DNA from: Chitinophaga pinensis
GTDB lineage: Bacteria; Bacteroidota; Bacteroidia; Flavobacteriales_D; Crocinitomicaceae
Assembly: GCA_945863605.1 (NCBI GenBank)
Contig: CAMAZP010000015.1
Coordinates: forward strand, 1-64,000
Direction of reading: 5' to 3'
DNA length: 64,000 nt
Under the pieces are notes generated by a model. It was not told the origin of the DNA and searched no databases. It saw nothing but the letters and a program-made list of their open reading frames with translations. The stretch's first letter is position 1; each line of letters starts with the position of its first letter. The position numbers and the translations under genes were made by a program. Positions 48,468 through 56,720 of the stretch are shown piece by piece.

Positions 48468-49837
48468 TTCTTAAATTCTTCCAACCAAGTTCTATTATTC
48501 AAATCGTTTTTAATCGTAACTAAATTTTTTCCTTTTCTAACGAACAACTGAGATGGTCTTCCGTTCAACGTGACATAAATTTCAGCTTGGATTTCTGGTT
48601 TAAGAATTTTTAATGGTAAACCAGCAACATAAAAAGTTTTTCCATTATACTCCTTGTATAATATTTGTGCGTATTGCAAAATCATATCGGGTTGCGTCAA
48701 CATTTGATCGAGTTGAATTGGTGTTAAAAATTGTTGTTGGGGAAGTTCCATTTCGCGTTTCGTTTTGCTATCCACCACAAAAAAACGTCCGTAGCCTTCT
48801 TTGTGCATTAGCATTACCCGCCACGAAAAACGAAATCCTTGTTCGTGCCAGAATAAATCACCATCATAAGCAAGATAGCGAAACGGCACTAATATTTGAA
48901 ATGAAACAAACAAAATCAATGCATAAGAAACGAATTTTTTGTTGAAAGTCGGGAGTGTTTTTAGTGAAAGTGTTTGCATTTTTTCCTTAGTTATAAACTG
49001 AAGAATGCGTTCGTGAAAATTGGGCGAAAAGAAAATAAGTGTTGAAAAAATCATTACCCAAGGAAAAACACCAATTGGAAATAAATACCAAGTTACGAGG
49101 TGAAATAATACTACAAAACTATAAGCGAAAGGTCGCGTGTGTTTATTGAATAGAAAAATCACAATGAACAAATCATAAACGCAACCTGTCCAACTGAAGG
49201 CAAAGGCGAGCCATTCTTGTTGTAAAAATTTCCCTAGGAAATGTAAATGATGATGTGCTTGCAACCATATTTTCAAGGGATTTGCGTCGAACAACCAATC
49301 TGAATTGAGCTTGGCAATACCAGCAAAAACATAAACGATTCCCAATTGAAACTTTAAAATTCCTATGTTCCATTTAGAAACGAGTACTTGTTTTGTTGTT
49401 AAATTTAAATGAGCATCAAGCGAGCAATAGCGATTTGCAGGTAAAAACAGCATTATAAACGCTACCAAGCTCACGAAATAATAATGGTTTAGGTAATTTG
49501 TTTTGTCGAGTAGTTCAATATAAGTGAAACACATAAACAAAACAACGGAAGCTATGCGGTAAAACAAGCCAAACATAAAAAACAAGGCACTCACGAAGAG
49601 CAAAACAAAGGGTAAAAACATCCAATTTCCAGGTAAAGGTTTTACCCATTCAAAACCTAAAAAAGGAAAGAAAAAGGTAGGTTCAATATACAATTTTTGA
49701 ACCCAACCATTTAACATAAAACGAGTAGTTCCAATAAGTATCAAAGCCCCAAAAATTATTCTGAAAATAATTAGTGGAGCAATGCTTACTTGTTGAAAAG
49801 GATTAAAAAATTGGTGGATTTTCGTTTTATCAATCAC
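48464..49837 (-). CDS. HTTM-domain membrane protein (vitamin K-dependent carboxylase-like)
   Basis: A 457-residue protein with about eight membrane segments and a soluble C-terminal part. The segment LKFQLGIVYVFAGIAKLNSDWLFDANPLKIWL is the hallmark of HTTM/VKGC-like proteins. Bacterial members are found in iron-uptake clusters next to imelysins, without a proven reaction. It overlaps the imelysin gene by 8 bp and the TonB receptor gene by 4 bp, so the three are one transcription unit. Carboxylase activity should not be assumed. Confidence 0.85.
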   Translation of the reverse strand: MIDKTKIHQFFNPFQQVSIAPLIIFRIIFGALILIGTTRFMLNGWVQKLYIEPTFFFPFLGFEWVKPLPGNWMFLPFVLLFVSALFFMFGLFYRIASVVLFMCFTYIELLDKTNYLNHYYFVSLVAFIMLFLPANRYCSLDAHLNLTTKQVLVSKWNIGILKFQLGIVYVFAGIAKLNSDWLFDANPLKIWLQAHHHLHFLGKFLQQEWLAFAFSWTGCVYDLFIVIFLFNKHTRPFAYSFVVLFHLVTWYLFPIGVFPWVMIFSTLIFFSPNFHERILQFITKEKMQTLSLKTLPTFNKKFVSYALILFVSFQILVPFRYLAYDGDLFWHEQGFRFSWRVMLMHKEGYGRFFVVDSKTKREMELPQQQFLTPIQLDQMLTQPDMILQYAQILYKEYNGKTFYVAGLPLKILKPEIQAEIYVTLNGRPSQLFVRKGKNLVTIKNDLNNRTWLEEFKK

Positions 49838-50888
49838 CGTCGTTGTCTTGATAAGTGATTAAAATACCAAACGAGGCTGTCATATCGGTTTTAATAAAAA
49901 CCACTTGTTGAGAAATAGCATTGAAAAGATTTTCTAAACTGCTAGGATTTTGAGACAATTCATTTTCTAAACACGTATTGAAATCATAAAAATTCGAATC
50001 AATGACTCTGAAATTATCTTTAATGGTTGTATTTAAATTCTCTTTTTTCAAAGCGATTAAATAATCATCAAAACCAACTCCATCTTGTCCATTTATTCCA
50101 ATACCTGAATAGATTTCAGCGATACTCGATAGACTTGCTTTTAGAATTGGTAGAGAATAACCCGAATAACGCGCTTCAATATATTCTGGACGCTGAATTC
50201 CTAAGCTATACTTTCCTAGTGGTATTCCCAATTTTGCAGCTTTAGCTTCTTCCCAATCTTGGCAGAAATCGTTTACCAACATTGAAAACATAGAAGTAGA
50301 TTCATTTCCTGTAGATGCAATAAACGAGGATTTAAAAGTAGTCCATGCATTAACGACAGCATCAGTTTCTGCTTTCATTTTTTGAATGACATCTAAACAA
50401 TATTGTCTGTAAGATTCGACTGATGTAATTCTCAAATATGCATCAGTTTGATAAAACAAGTAATCCAAAGCTGCTAAGCCAACTGCATCAGCATTGGTCG
50501 CTGTCGCTAAATTGTAAGATCCTACAGAAATATTTGAACTTATTTGTACTGTATCCGAAGGGAAAGTTCCAATTGCGCTTTTGAAACCTGTATTCATAGC
50601 TGGTCCGAAATCAAAAGTTTTAACACGCTGAAAACTCAAGTAACAGCCCTTCCATTGCGCTTTTACAGACTCAAAGTTTTCCTCAGAGGGATTTGTTTGA
50701 AAAGCAATAAACAAGGTTTCGAGACTATCAATTTTGGTTTTGAAATCAGCATATCTTGGTTGTATGATATTGTCAGCAAAATTCTGAAGCAATGCAGCTT
50801 TGTTAAATTCATCTTTATTTTTGTCTTTGTTACAAGCTGTAACCATAAACAAAGCACTAGCCAATAAACCAAAAATGATATTTTTCAT
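49830..50888 (-). CDS. Imelysin-family lipoprotein (iron-regulated)
   Basis: A 352-residue protein from the ATG at 50888, giving a lipoprotein signal with Cys19 (MKNIIFGLLASALFMVTACNKDK). The rest is helical with imelysin traits: FADNIIQPRYADFKTKIDSLETLF at the start and VGLAALDYLFYQ in the first helical repeat, corresponding to the usual GFEAIEYLL site. Imelysins (IrpA, ICMP) are surface lipoproteins induced by iron limitation; peptidase activity is doubtful in most. An in-frame ATG at 50921 exists but would overlap the DUF4856 gene. Confidence 0.85.
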   Translation of the reverse strand: MKNIIFGLLASALFMVTACNKDKNKDEFNKAALLQNFADNIIQPRYADFKTKIDSLETLFIAFQTNPSEENFESVKAQWKGCYLSFQRVKTFDFGPAMNTGFKSAIGTFPSDTVQISSNISVGSYNLATATNADAVGLAALDYLFYQTDAYLRITSVESYRQYCLDVIQKMKAETDAVVNAWTTFKSSFIASTGNESTSMFSMLVNDFCQDWEEAKAAKLGIPLGKYSLGIQRPEYIEARYSGYSLPILKASLSSIAEIYSGIGINGQDGVGFDDYLIALKKENLNTTIKDNFRVIDSNFYDFNTCLENELSQNPSSLENLFNAISQQVVFIKTDMTASFGILITYQDNDGD

Positions 50889-50907
50889 ATTATTCCTTGT
50901 TTTAGAT

Positions 50908-52056
50908 TTAATATTTTTCATCTATCTCTGCGATTATCGCGTTTAAATCAGCAACCGTCATTTCCCAGAAATTTGATTTGTATAAATTCATCAATGAAGT
51001 GTGTGAAGTTGGTGTTAATCTTCTAGTTGCCTCTGGTGCATAGCGCAAATTCCAAGAGAAAGCATATGCTTCAGAGAGAGCGTGTAAGTATTTTGCATCA
51101 TCATTTCCGAAGAAACTAATGGCATCTTGTAAATATTTCTTCGCTTGGAAAGCAGAGATTTCTTCCCATTCTTTAGAAATTGCTTTAATTGCTTTGTCGC
51201 GATCTGTTAAGTAATTATTGCTAATTGCTGCTCTTCCTTTTCTGAAATTTGACATCATATCAGCATTAGAATTCAACGTTGCATTTTGATTATTACAATA
51301 TTTTCCCCAAAAATCAATGGGAATTGTGGTTGGGAAATCAATGCCTACTCCGAAATATCCAAATGCTTCGTCAAAATGATGTTCCATTGTTGTGTAATAT
51401 AAACCATTAGCTACATCAACAGGAGTTGTATTATCAACATCCATTTTAGAAGAACTGAAATATACATTTAAAGATTGATGCATAAACACAGCGCCCATCA
51501 AACCTTTTTCGATCAATTGTAAATATTCTTTACCATTTTCGTCAAATAAGTAAGTTGAAGTTCCTGTTGTCAATATTCCCGCTTGACCGTCAGCAGCTTG
51601 TGAACTAAATGAAATACTTGCGAGTGCCAATTTATCCATCCATGTTTCAAATAATGCTTGATCTACTGCAAAACATTTATCTTTTAATTGTTTAGTTGAA
51701 GTGAAACTAAAATTTCCGTTTCCATTTCCTCCTTCGTTTGAGAACATCGCTTTTAAATCAACGGCTGAAATGCTAGAAGATATAGCTGATTTCATTAAAA
51801 TAACCATTTCTCGCAATTGATTTAGACGCTCGGTTTGTCCGTTGTAGTTTACAGTATTATTTCCATTTGCATCCATGAAAGCGTAAGTTGAAGGTATTGT
51901 GTAAGGCGCATCATAAATGCATGATCCATTGTCTTTTTTAGCTTCTTCGGAATAATTGTATGCTTCTGGATCAGTACATCCTTTTTTCTTACAACTAGTT
52001 GTCAAAGCAAACATGAAGAGTGCGAGTGAAAATATTTTAATTGCAAATAGGTTCAT
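50908..52056 (-). CDS. DUF4856 lipoprotein
   Basis: A 382-residue lipoprotein with signal MNLFAIKIFSLALFMFALTTSC (Cys22). A small Cys-containing motif common in Bacteroidota (CTDPEAYNYSEEAKKDNGSC) follows, then the DUF4856 domain (YTIPSTYAF, GGNGNGNFSF, HHFDEAFGYFGVG, WGKY). DUF4856 proteins are regularly next to imelysins and TonB receptors, so a role in iron acquisition is a reasonable inference. First gene of the operon; a perfect 17-bp palindrome lies 64 bp upstream. Confidence 0.87.
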   Translation of the reverse strand: MNLFAIKIFSLALFMFALTTSCKKKGCTDPEAYNYSEEAKKDNGSCIYDAPYTIPSTYAFMDANGNNTVNYNGQTERLNQLREMVILMKSAISSSISAVDLKAMFSNEGGNGNGNFSFTSTKQLKDKCFAVDQALFETWMDKLALASISFSSQAADGQAGILTTGTSTYLFDENGKEYLQLIEKGLMGAVFMHQSLNVYFSSSKMDVDNTTPVDVANGLYYTTMEHHFDEAFGYFGVGIDFPTTIPIDFWGKYCNNQNATLNSNADMMSNFRKGRAAISNNYLTDRDKAIKAISKEWEEISAFQAKKYLQDAISFFGNDDAKYLHALSEAYAFSWNLRYAPEATRRLTPTSHTSLMNLYKSNFWEMTVADLNAIIAEIDEKY

Positions 52057-52120
52057 GTAAATTGTTAGTCCACAAAATTCGCAAGCACATAGCTAATTTG
52101 CAATACCACAAATAAGGTAT

Positions 52121-52137
52121 TTTAGAATGATTCTAAA
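52121..52137. promoter_or_regulatory. Perfect 8-1-8 palindrome, candidate Fur-type operator
   Basis: TTTAGAAT-G-ATTCTAAA. The inner 7-1-7 layout is that of Fur boxes, though the bases differ from the E. coli consensus. It lies upstream of the DUF4856-imelysin-HTTM-TonB operon and close to the end of the neighbouring gene. A weaker promoter (TTG at 52103-52101, 20 bp, GAATTTTG at 52080-52073) lies between it and the ATG. Confidence 0.6.
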
Positions 52138-52175
52138 TAAACAATGGGTTAATTTTTAGAGTGACAAACTTTATT

Positions 52176-52835
52176 TTAATTTAAAGTTTTGCGTTTTTTT
52201 TCAATAGATTCAATTTTTTCCTCTTGCGTTTTAAAGGCATCTTTTTTCTTCACTTGATTTGATTTTACGTCACTTATTTTATTTTCAGTTTCGTTGATGA
52301 GTTTTTTGTAATTTTCAATATCTTTTTCGTAATTATTTAAGTCCTTTTCTAAGGATTGTTGATCCTTTTCAATTGATCTCAGTTCCTTTCTTTCGATTTC
52401 GATTTCTTCGTCAATCGCTTTATTTGCACATTCTTTTCCAAATTTTAATAGTAATTGTTCAAATGCTTGCGATTGATTTGAGTGTTCTTTACTATTCATA
52501 AATGCACCGCCTAAATCAACTGCAAAAACAGCAAGTTGAGAGCCATCTTTTTCTGTCAAAACCATTGCATAAACATCAAATGGTTTGTCACCCATGCTTT
52601 TGTTATCACCTAGTAATACAACGTACTCGCCTTTGGATGATTTTGATTTTCCAAAATCTCTTAAAAAATCCTTGAGTTTGTCTTCCACTTGTGTTTTGGT
52701 AGCATAAGGAATTGAGATCGCATATGCATTTTTACTACCAACTGAAAAAGTTTGATTTTGTTCAGATAATTTTACTTGTTGTGACCATACCTGTGTAATT
52801 AAAGTCACTGAAAAAAATAAAAGAATGGATTTCAT
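52176..52835 (-). CDS. Secreted coiled-coil protein, unknown
   Basis: A 219-residue protein with a signal peptide (MKSILLFFSVTLITQVWSQ). Residues ~25-120 form a mixed domain (AYAISIPYATKTQVEDKLKDFLRDFG, VYAMVLTEKDGSQLAVFAVDLGGAFM). Residues ~140-215 are a long charged coiled coil (SIEKDQQSLEKDLNNYEKD, EEKIESIEKKRK). No named family is recognised. It is a single gene; a promoter (TTG, 22 bp, TAGTTTTG at 52951-52944) is visible about 110 bp upstream. Confidence 0.75.
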   Translation of the reverse strand: MKSILLFFSVTLITQVWSQQVKLSEQNQTFSVGSKNAYAISIPYATKTQVEDKLKDFLRDFGKSKSSKGEYVVLLGDNKSMGDKPFDVYAMVLTEKDGSQLAVFAVDLGGAFMNSKEHSNQSQAFEQLLLKFGKECANKAIDEEIEIERKELRSIEKDQQSLEKDLNNYEKDIENYKKLINETENKISDVKSNQVKKKDAFKTQEEKIESIEKKRKTLN

Positions 52836-52992
52836 ATTTTTATAGTTTAATTGAAAGCTAAATAATGTCTGATTTAAAAATTAATCTAAACGAATATTTT
52901 TAGGTTTTAGAGTTGTTTGAATTATTGATACTATTTTTTATTGCAAAACTACAACTAAATAACTTTTGACTTTCAAATCTACTAATTTCCCT

Positions 52993-53000
52993 TAAATTTG
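52993..53000 (+). promoter_or_regulatory. Candidate -7 element 3 nt before the holB start
   Basis: TAAATTTG fits TAnnTTTG. A TTG at 52966-52968 is 24 nt away, slightly long. The box contains the TTG at 52998 that could otherwise be read as a start codon, so the GTG at 53004 is the more probable start. Confidence 0.5.
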
Positions 53001-53003
53001 AGC

Positions 53004-54122
53004 GTGCTTTTTAAAAATGTAGTTGGGCAAAAAGAACTTAAAGCAGATTTAATTCGAGAAATTAAGGCTGGAAAAATAAGTCATGCGCAATTGTTTAGTG
53101 GAAAACTTGGATATGGTGGTTTAGCAATGGCCTTAGCTTTCACGCAATATTTATTCTGTTCTAATAAAGGAGATGAAGATAGTTGCGGAGAATGTGCTTC
53201 TTGTTTAAAAATTCAAGATTTGCAACATCCTGATGTACATTTTGTGTTTCCGGTGGTGCAAGCAATCAATAAAGTTTCTACCCTATTTTTAGATAGTTGG
53301 AGAGACCAATTAAAGCGAAATCCATATTTCAACTTATTTGATTGGACCCAAGAAATGGATTCCAAAGAACGTAAACCAATAATTGGAATTGAGGAAAGTA
53401 AGGACATTCTTAGAAAATTGAGTCTTAAGGCTTACGAAGGAGGTTATAAAGTAATGATAATTTGGTTGCCTGAAGAAATGAACCAAGAAAGTGCCAATAA
53501 ACTATTGAAAATTTTAGAGGAACCACCTGCAAATACTATTTTTCTGCTTGTTTCAGAGAATCCGGAGAAATTACTGATTACGATTCGTTCACGAACACAA
53601 ATGGTGCGCATTCCAAAAATAAACACTAGTGAACTATCCAACTTTATAGGGTATCATTACAAGTTAGATAAGGTGCAAGCAGATTCAATTGCTTCCTTTG
53701 CTGAAGGAGATTTAATTCGTGCCTTAGAATTTATAAATACCAACACAGATAAGGACATTTATCGTGATTTATTCATTCAAATGATGCGTGTTAGCTATAA
53801 AAAAGATGTAATCGGCATGTTGGATTGGGCAGATAAAATTGCAAGCGAAGGAAAAGAACGTCACAAATTATACTTGGTTTATGCACTTCACATGTTCAGG
53901 CAATCATTAATGAACAACTATGTGGGTGAACACATGATGCGTGTTTCTGCAGAAGAAGAAAAGTTCTTACGCAATTTCGCTCCGTTTATTTCAGGAAATA
54001 ATATTCGAGAGTTTATGGAGACTTTTGATGCTGCTTATTACCATATCGATAGGAATGCCAACTCAAAAATTCTTTTTACACAATTGTGTTTTCAAACGAT
54101 GCGCTACATTCATCAGGCTTAG
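53004..54122 (+). CDS. holB: DNA polymerase III subunit delta'
   Basis: A 372-residue clamp-loader subunit (AAA+ without a working ATPase site). The start fits LFKNVVGQKELK, the usual holB beginning; the zinc module is CSNKGDEDSCGECASCLKIQ near residues 50-70, and sensor-type segments MNQESANKLLKILEEPPANTIFLL and ITIRSRTQMVRIPKI match DnaX/HolB proteins. No ATG is available at the N-terminus: GTG at 53004 is preferred, TTG at 52998 is possible. Single gene. Confidence 0.9.
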   Translation: MLFKNVVGQKELKADLIREIKAGKISHAQLFSGKLGYGGLAMALAFTQYLFCSNKGDEDSCGECASCLKIQDLQHPDVHFVFPVVQAINKVSTLFLDSWRDQLKRNPYFNLFDWTQEMDSKERKPIIGIEESKDILRKLSLKAYEGGYKVMIIWLPEEMNQESANKLLKILEEPPANTIFLLVSENPEKLLITIRSRTQMVRIPKINTSELSNFIGYHYKLDKVQADSIASFAEGDLIRALEFINTNTDKDIYRDLFIQMMRVSYKKDVIGMLDWADKIASEGKERHKLYLVYALHMFRQSLMNNYVGEHMMRVSAEEEKFLRNFAPFISGNNIREFMETFDAAYYHIDRNANSKILFTQLCFQTMRYIHQA

Positions 54123-54198
54123 TTTTTTTTGAGAATTAGCTTTCGTATCTCTAAAAAATAATCCTATTGAAATTTATTTCTTGAAAAAATCTCAATTT

Positions 54199-54260
54199 GA
54201 GCCATTATAAATTTTGCCTTTCTTTTTCCTTGATGAAAAAGAAACAAAAAATCAAGGCTC
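54199..54260. repeat. Inverted repeat GAGCC ... CCTTGAT ... ATCAAGGCTC
   Basis: CCTTGAT (54228-54234) pairs with ATCAAGG (54251-54257), and GAGCC (54199-54203) with GGCTC (54256-54260). The TTTCTTTTTCCTTGAT-GAAAAAGAAACAAAAAATCAAGG layout resembles a short dispersed intergenic repeat I have seen in other Bacteroidota; no second copy occurs in this window. Confidence 0.5.
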
Positions 54261-54334
54261 TGAATTTCTATTTTGTTTGCAAATGATTGTTTTACAAATG
54301 ATTATAACTCGAAGCAAACAATTTTAACTCCTTT

Positions 54335-54393
54335 CTGAAACTGAAATTTTTTAAAAATGTTCTTACAGAAATTTTAAAAATTAGCAGTTTCAG
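54335..54393. repeat. Long imperfect hairpin upstream of ricT
   Basis: CTGAAACTG (54335-54343) pairs perfectly with CAGTTTCAG (54385-54393), and the AT-rich inner arms continue pairing imperfectly to roughly 28 bp per arm. Not followed by a U-tract, so not a simple terminator. Confidence 0.65.
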
Positions 54394-54561
54394 TTCAGTA
54401 GCTAAAACCATGAAATTCAATGCCAATCATGTACGGTGCTATTTACTAAATAATTCTAACTTCAATCATGTTTTTGATTATTAATAATAAAGTGTTTTAC
54501 TAGTACTATTACGAAGACTCAATTTTTTTTTTCTTATTTTTACACTTAAAACAAAATTAAA

Positions 54562-55740
54562 ATGGGTTGTGCGTCATGCAGTAGTGGAGGAGGAACTCCT
54601 AAAGGTTGTAAAAACAATGGGACTTGTAGCAGTGGTGGATGCAATAAATTAGAAGTATATGATTGGTTAGCAAACATCGCTTTGCCTGCTGGTCAAGAAG
54701 CTTATAACATTGTTGAAGTTCGATTCAAAAATTCAAGAAAAGCATTTTATAAAAATGGTTCTAATTTGAGTTTGCAAGTTGGAGACATCGTTATCGTTGA
54801 TACCGCGCCAGGATATGATGTTGGTTTGGTTTCAGTTGTTGGTGAATTAGCACGTATTCAAGTACTTAAAAAAGCGCCCAATTTAAAAGATAACGAGATA
54901 AAACGCATCTTGCGAATAGCCAATCAAGAGGAAATTGACAAATGGATTAAAGGTCGTTCTTTAGAAAAAGACTTGATGTATAAATCCCGAACGATTGCTA
55001 TTGATTTAAATTTAGAGATGAAAATTTCCGACGTTGAATATCAAGGAGATTTAAGTAAAGCTACGTTCTATTATACGGCAGAAGGTCGAATAGATTTTCG
55101 TCAATTGATAAAAAATTTAGCTGACGAATTTAAAGTTAGAATCGAAATGCGACAAATTGGATCGCGTCAAGAATCTGCTCGTTTAGGTGGTATAGGTTCT
55201 TGTGGAAGAGAATTATGTTGTACAACTTGGTTAACCGATTTCAGATCCGTTTCAACCTCAGCAGCTCGTTACCAACAATTATCCTTGAATCCACAAAAAC
55301 TAGCTGGGCAATGTGGTAAATTAAAATGCTGTTTGAACTACGAACTCGATATGTACTTGGATGGAATAAAATCATTTCCAAAAACAGAAACGAAATTATT
55401 GACTGAAAAAGGGGATGCTTATCACGTAAAAACAGACGTATTCAAGCGTGTGATGTGGTATGCTTATCAAGGAGAAACAGGATTAATTTCACTTTCACCC
55501 GAGCGTGTTAAAGAAGTAATTAGAATGAACAAAAACGGTGAAAAACCAAAAGAACTAGCTGAATTTATTTTGTCAGAAAAAGTAGTTGAAGTGGGTTATT
55601 CAAATGTAGTTGGACAAGACAGTGTGAATCGTTTTGAGAAAAACTTTGTAAAAAAGAAAAACAATAACAATCGCAATAAAAAGAAGAAATCAAACCCGAA
55701 TCAAACTAACAATCAGAGCGGATCAGCACCGACTAATTAA
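54562..55740 (+). CDS. ricT: PSP1-domain protein RicT-like
   Basis: A 392-residue cytoplasmic protein. After a Cys/Gly-rich head (GCASCSSGGG, GGC) comes the PSP1 domain (YNIVEVRFKNSRKAFY ... GVGELARI-like strands) with the Cys clusters CGRELCCTTWL and CGKLKCCLNYE that bind Fe-S in the RicAFT/Y complex. The last ~40 residues are Lys/Asn-rich and disordered. In Firmicutes RicT affects RNA maturation; in Bacteroidota its role is not established. It heads the unit ricT-gldH-DUF6495-unknown, and often neighbours holB as here. Confidence 0.88.
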   Translation: MGCASCSSGGGTPKGCKNNGTCSSGGCNKLEVYDWLANIALPAGQEAYNIVEVRFKNSRKAFYKNGSNLSLQVGDIVIVDTAPGYDVGLVSVVGELARIQVLKKAPNLKDNEIKRILRIANQEEIDKWIKGRSLEKDLMYKSRTIAIDLNLEMKISDVEYQGDLSKATFYYTAEGRIDFRQLIKNLADEFKVRIEMRQIGSRQESARLGGIGSCGRELCCTTWLTDFRSVSTSAARYQQLSLNPQKLAGQCGKLKCCLNYELDMYLDGIKSFPKTETKLLTEKGDAYHVKTDVFKRVMWYAYQGETGLISLSPERVKEVIRMNKNGEKPKELAEFILSEKVVEVGYSNVVGQDSVNRFEKNFVKKKNNNNRNKKKKSNPNQTNNQSGSAPTN

Positions 55741-55753
55741 ACAATTGCATAAT

Positions 55754-56215
55754 ATGCGTACCACTTTATTTCTTTTTGGGCTACTATTACTGCTACAAGC
55801 GTGTGAATCGCCTGCGTTTTATAATAAATCCTATGCATTTAAAGATAATAAATGGAGTCAAGATGTAAAACCAAGCTTTTTGATTGACTTTAAGGATACG
55901 GTAACTTTATATGATTTTGTGATTACGCTGCGTACCACAACCGATTACAAATACAATAACTTATGGGTTTTCTTAAACACAACTACACCAAATAGAAAAA
56001 GTGTGCGTGAGCCTTATGAAATTAAAACAACATATCCTGATGGGTCTTGGATTGGAAAGAAAACAGGAACCGTTGTTGAACATCAACTTGTTTTCAAAAG
56101 AAGAAGATTACCCTTCATTGGAAAATATAAATTCGTTCTTGAACAAGGAATATCAGAAAAAGTTATCGACGAAGTGTTAGATGTTTCATTGCGTGTTCAA
56201 GAAGTTAAAGAATAA
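55754..56215 (+). CDS. gldH: Gliding motility lipoprotein GldH
   Basis: A 153-residue lipoprotein. The start at 55754 gives the signal MRTTLFLFGLLLLLQAC with lipidated Cys17; a TTG three codons upstream is less likely. The body (NKSYAFKDNKWSQDVKPSFLIDF, YNNLWVFLNTTTP) matches GldH, required for gliding and T9SS function in Flavobacterium. It follows ricT by 13 bp, an order common in Flavobacteriia. Confidence 0.9.
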   Translation: MRTTLFLFGLLLLLQACESPAFYNKSYAFKDNKWSQDVKPSFLIDFKDTVTLYDFVITLRTTTDYKYNNLWVFLNTTTPNRKSVREPYEIKTTYPDGSWIGKKTGTVVEHQLVFKRRRLPFIGKYKFVLEQGISEKVIDEVLDVSLRVQEVKE

Positions 56216-56222
56216 TTAATCA

Positions 56223-56705
56223 ATGCGTTTTAGAAGTTTGACTATTGACGAACTAAAGGAACTCGAAACAGAGTTTAAACAGTTTTTAATCATCAATCAA
56301 CTTTATAACGAAGAATGGATTGAAATGAATCAAAAAGATGTTGAGAAAGCAAACGCATTAGTTGATTTGTTTAGCGATCAAGTTCTTGAAAAGGTTTATT
56401 CAAAAATTGAATTTCTTGAAAAAAGAGATAAGTATACGTTCAGTGTTTTTACAGTAACGAAAACTGATATTGAAACAATTACCATTCAATCCAAAAATCA
56501 ATCTATTGAATTAGAGACAAATGCACAAATTGAAACAGCATTAAATCAACATTTAAATAAACTTGAAATTTATTGCGGAACTAAAAGACTTGTAAAAGAT
56601 AAATGCGATGAAGTTTTCGATTTAATAAAAGAAGGCTGCTCTATCTCAACTTTTGATGTTTGGCATAGTTTTTCATCATTCCTTGACCAAATCAAAAAAC
56701 AATAA
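56223..56705 (+). CDS. DUF6495-like small cytoplasmic protein
   Basis: A 160-residue protein starting MRFRSLTIDELKELETEFKQFL, with EEWIEM and LVDLFSDQVLEKVYSKIEFLE, similar to the DUF6495 family of Flavobacteriia as I remember it (start pattern LTxxELxELxxEFxxFL, then DEW and a DxFSDxxxE segment). No catalytic motif. It lies 7 bp after gldH in the same unit. Function unknown. Confidence 0.65.
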   Translation: MRFRSLTIDELKELETEFKQFLIINQLYNEEWIEMNQKDVEKANALVDLFSDQVLEKVYSKIEFLEKRDKYTFSVFTVTKTDIETITIQSKNQSIELETNAQIETALNQHLNKLEIYCGTKRLVKDKCDEVFDLIKEGCSISTFDVWHSFSSFLDQIKKQ

Positions 56706-56720
56706 CTTAAAACAAATAAT

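Larger units (their letters stand above)
54123..54561. other. 439-bp AT-rich intergenic region with inverted repeats
   Basis: No gene is supported here. It contains two inverted repeats (54199-54260 and 54335-54393, listed separately), no TAnnTTTG promoter close to ricT, and a T11 run (54524-54534) followed by TTATTTTTACAC just upstream of ricT. Confidence 0.7.
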
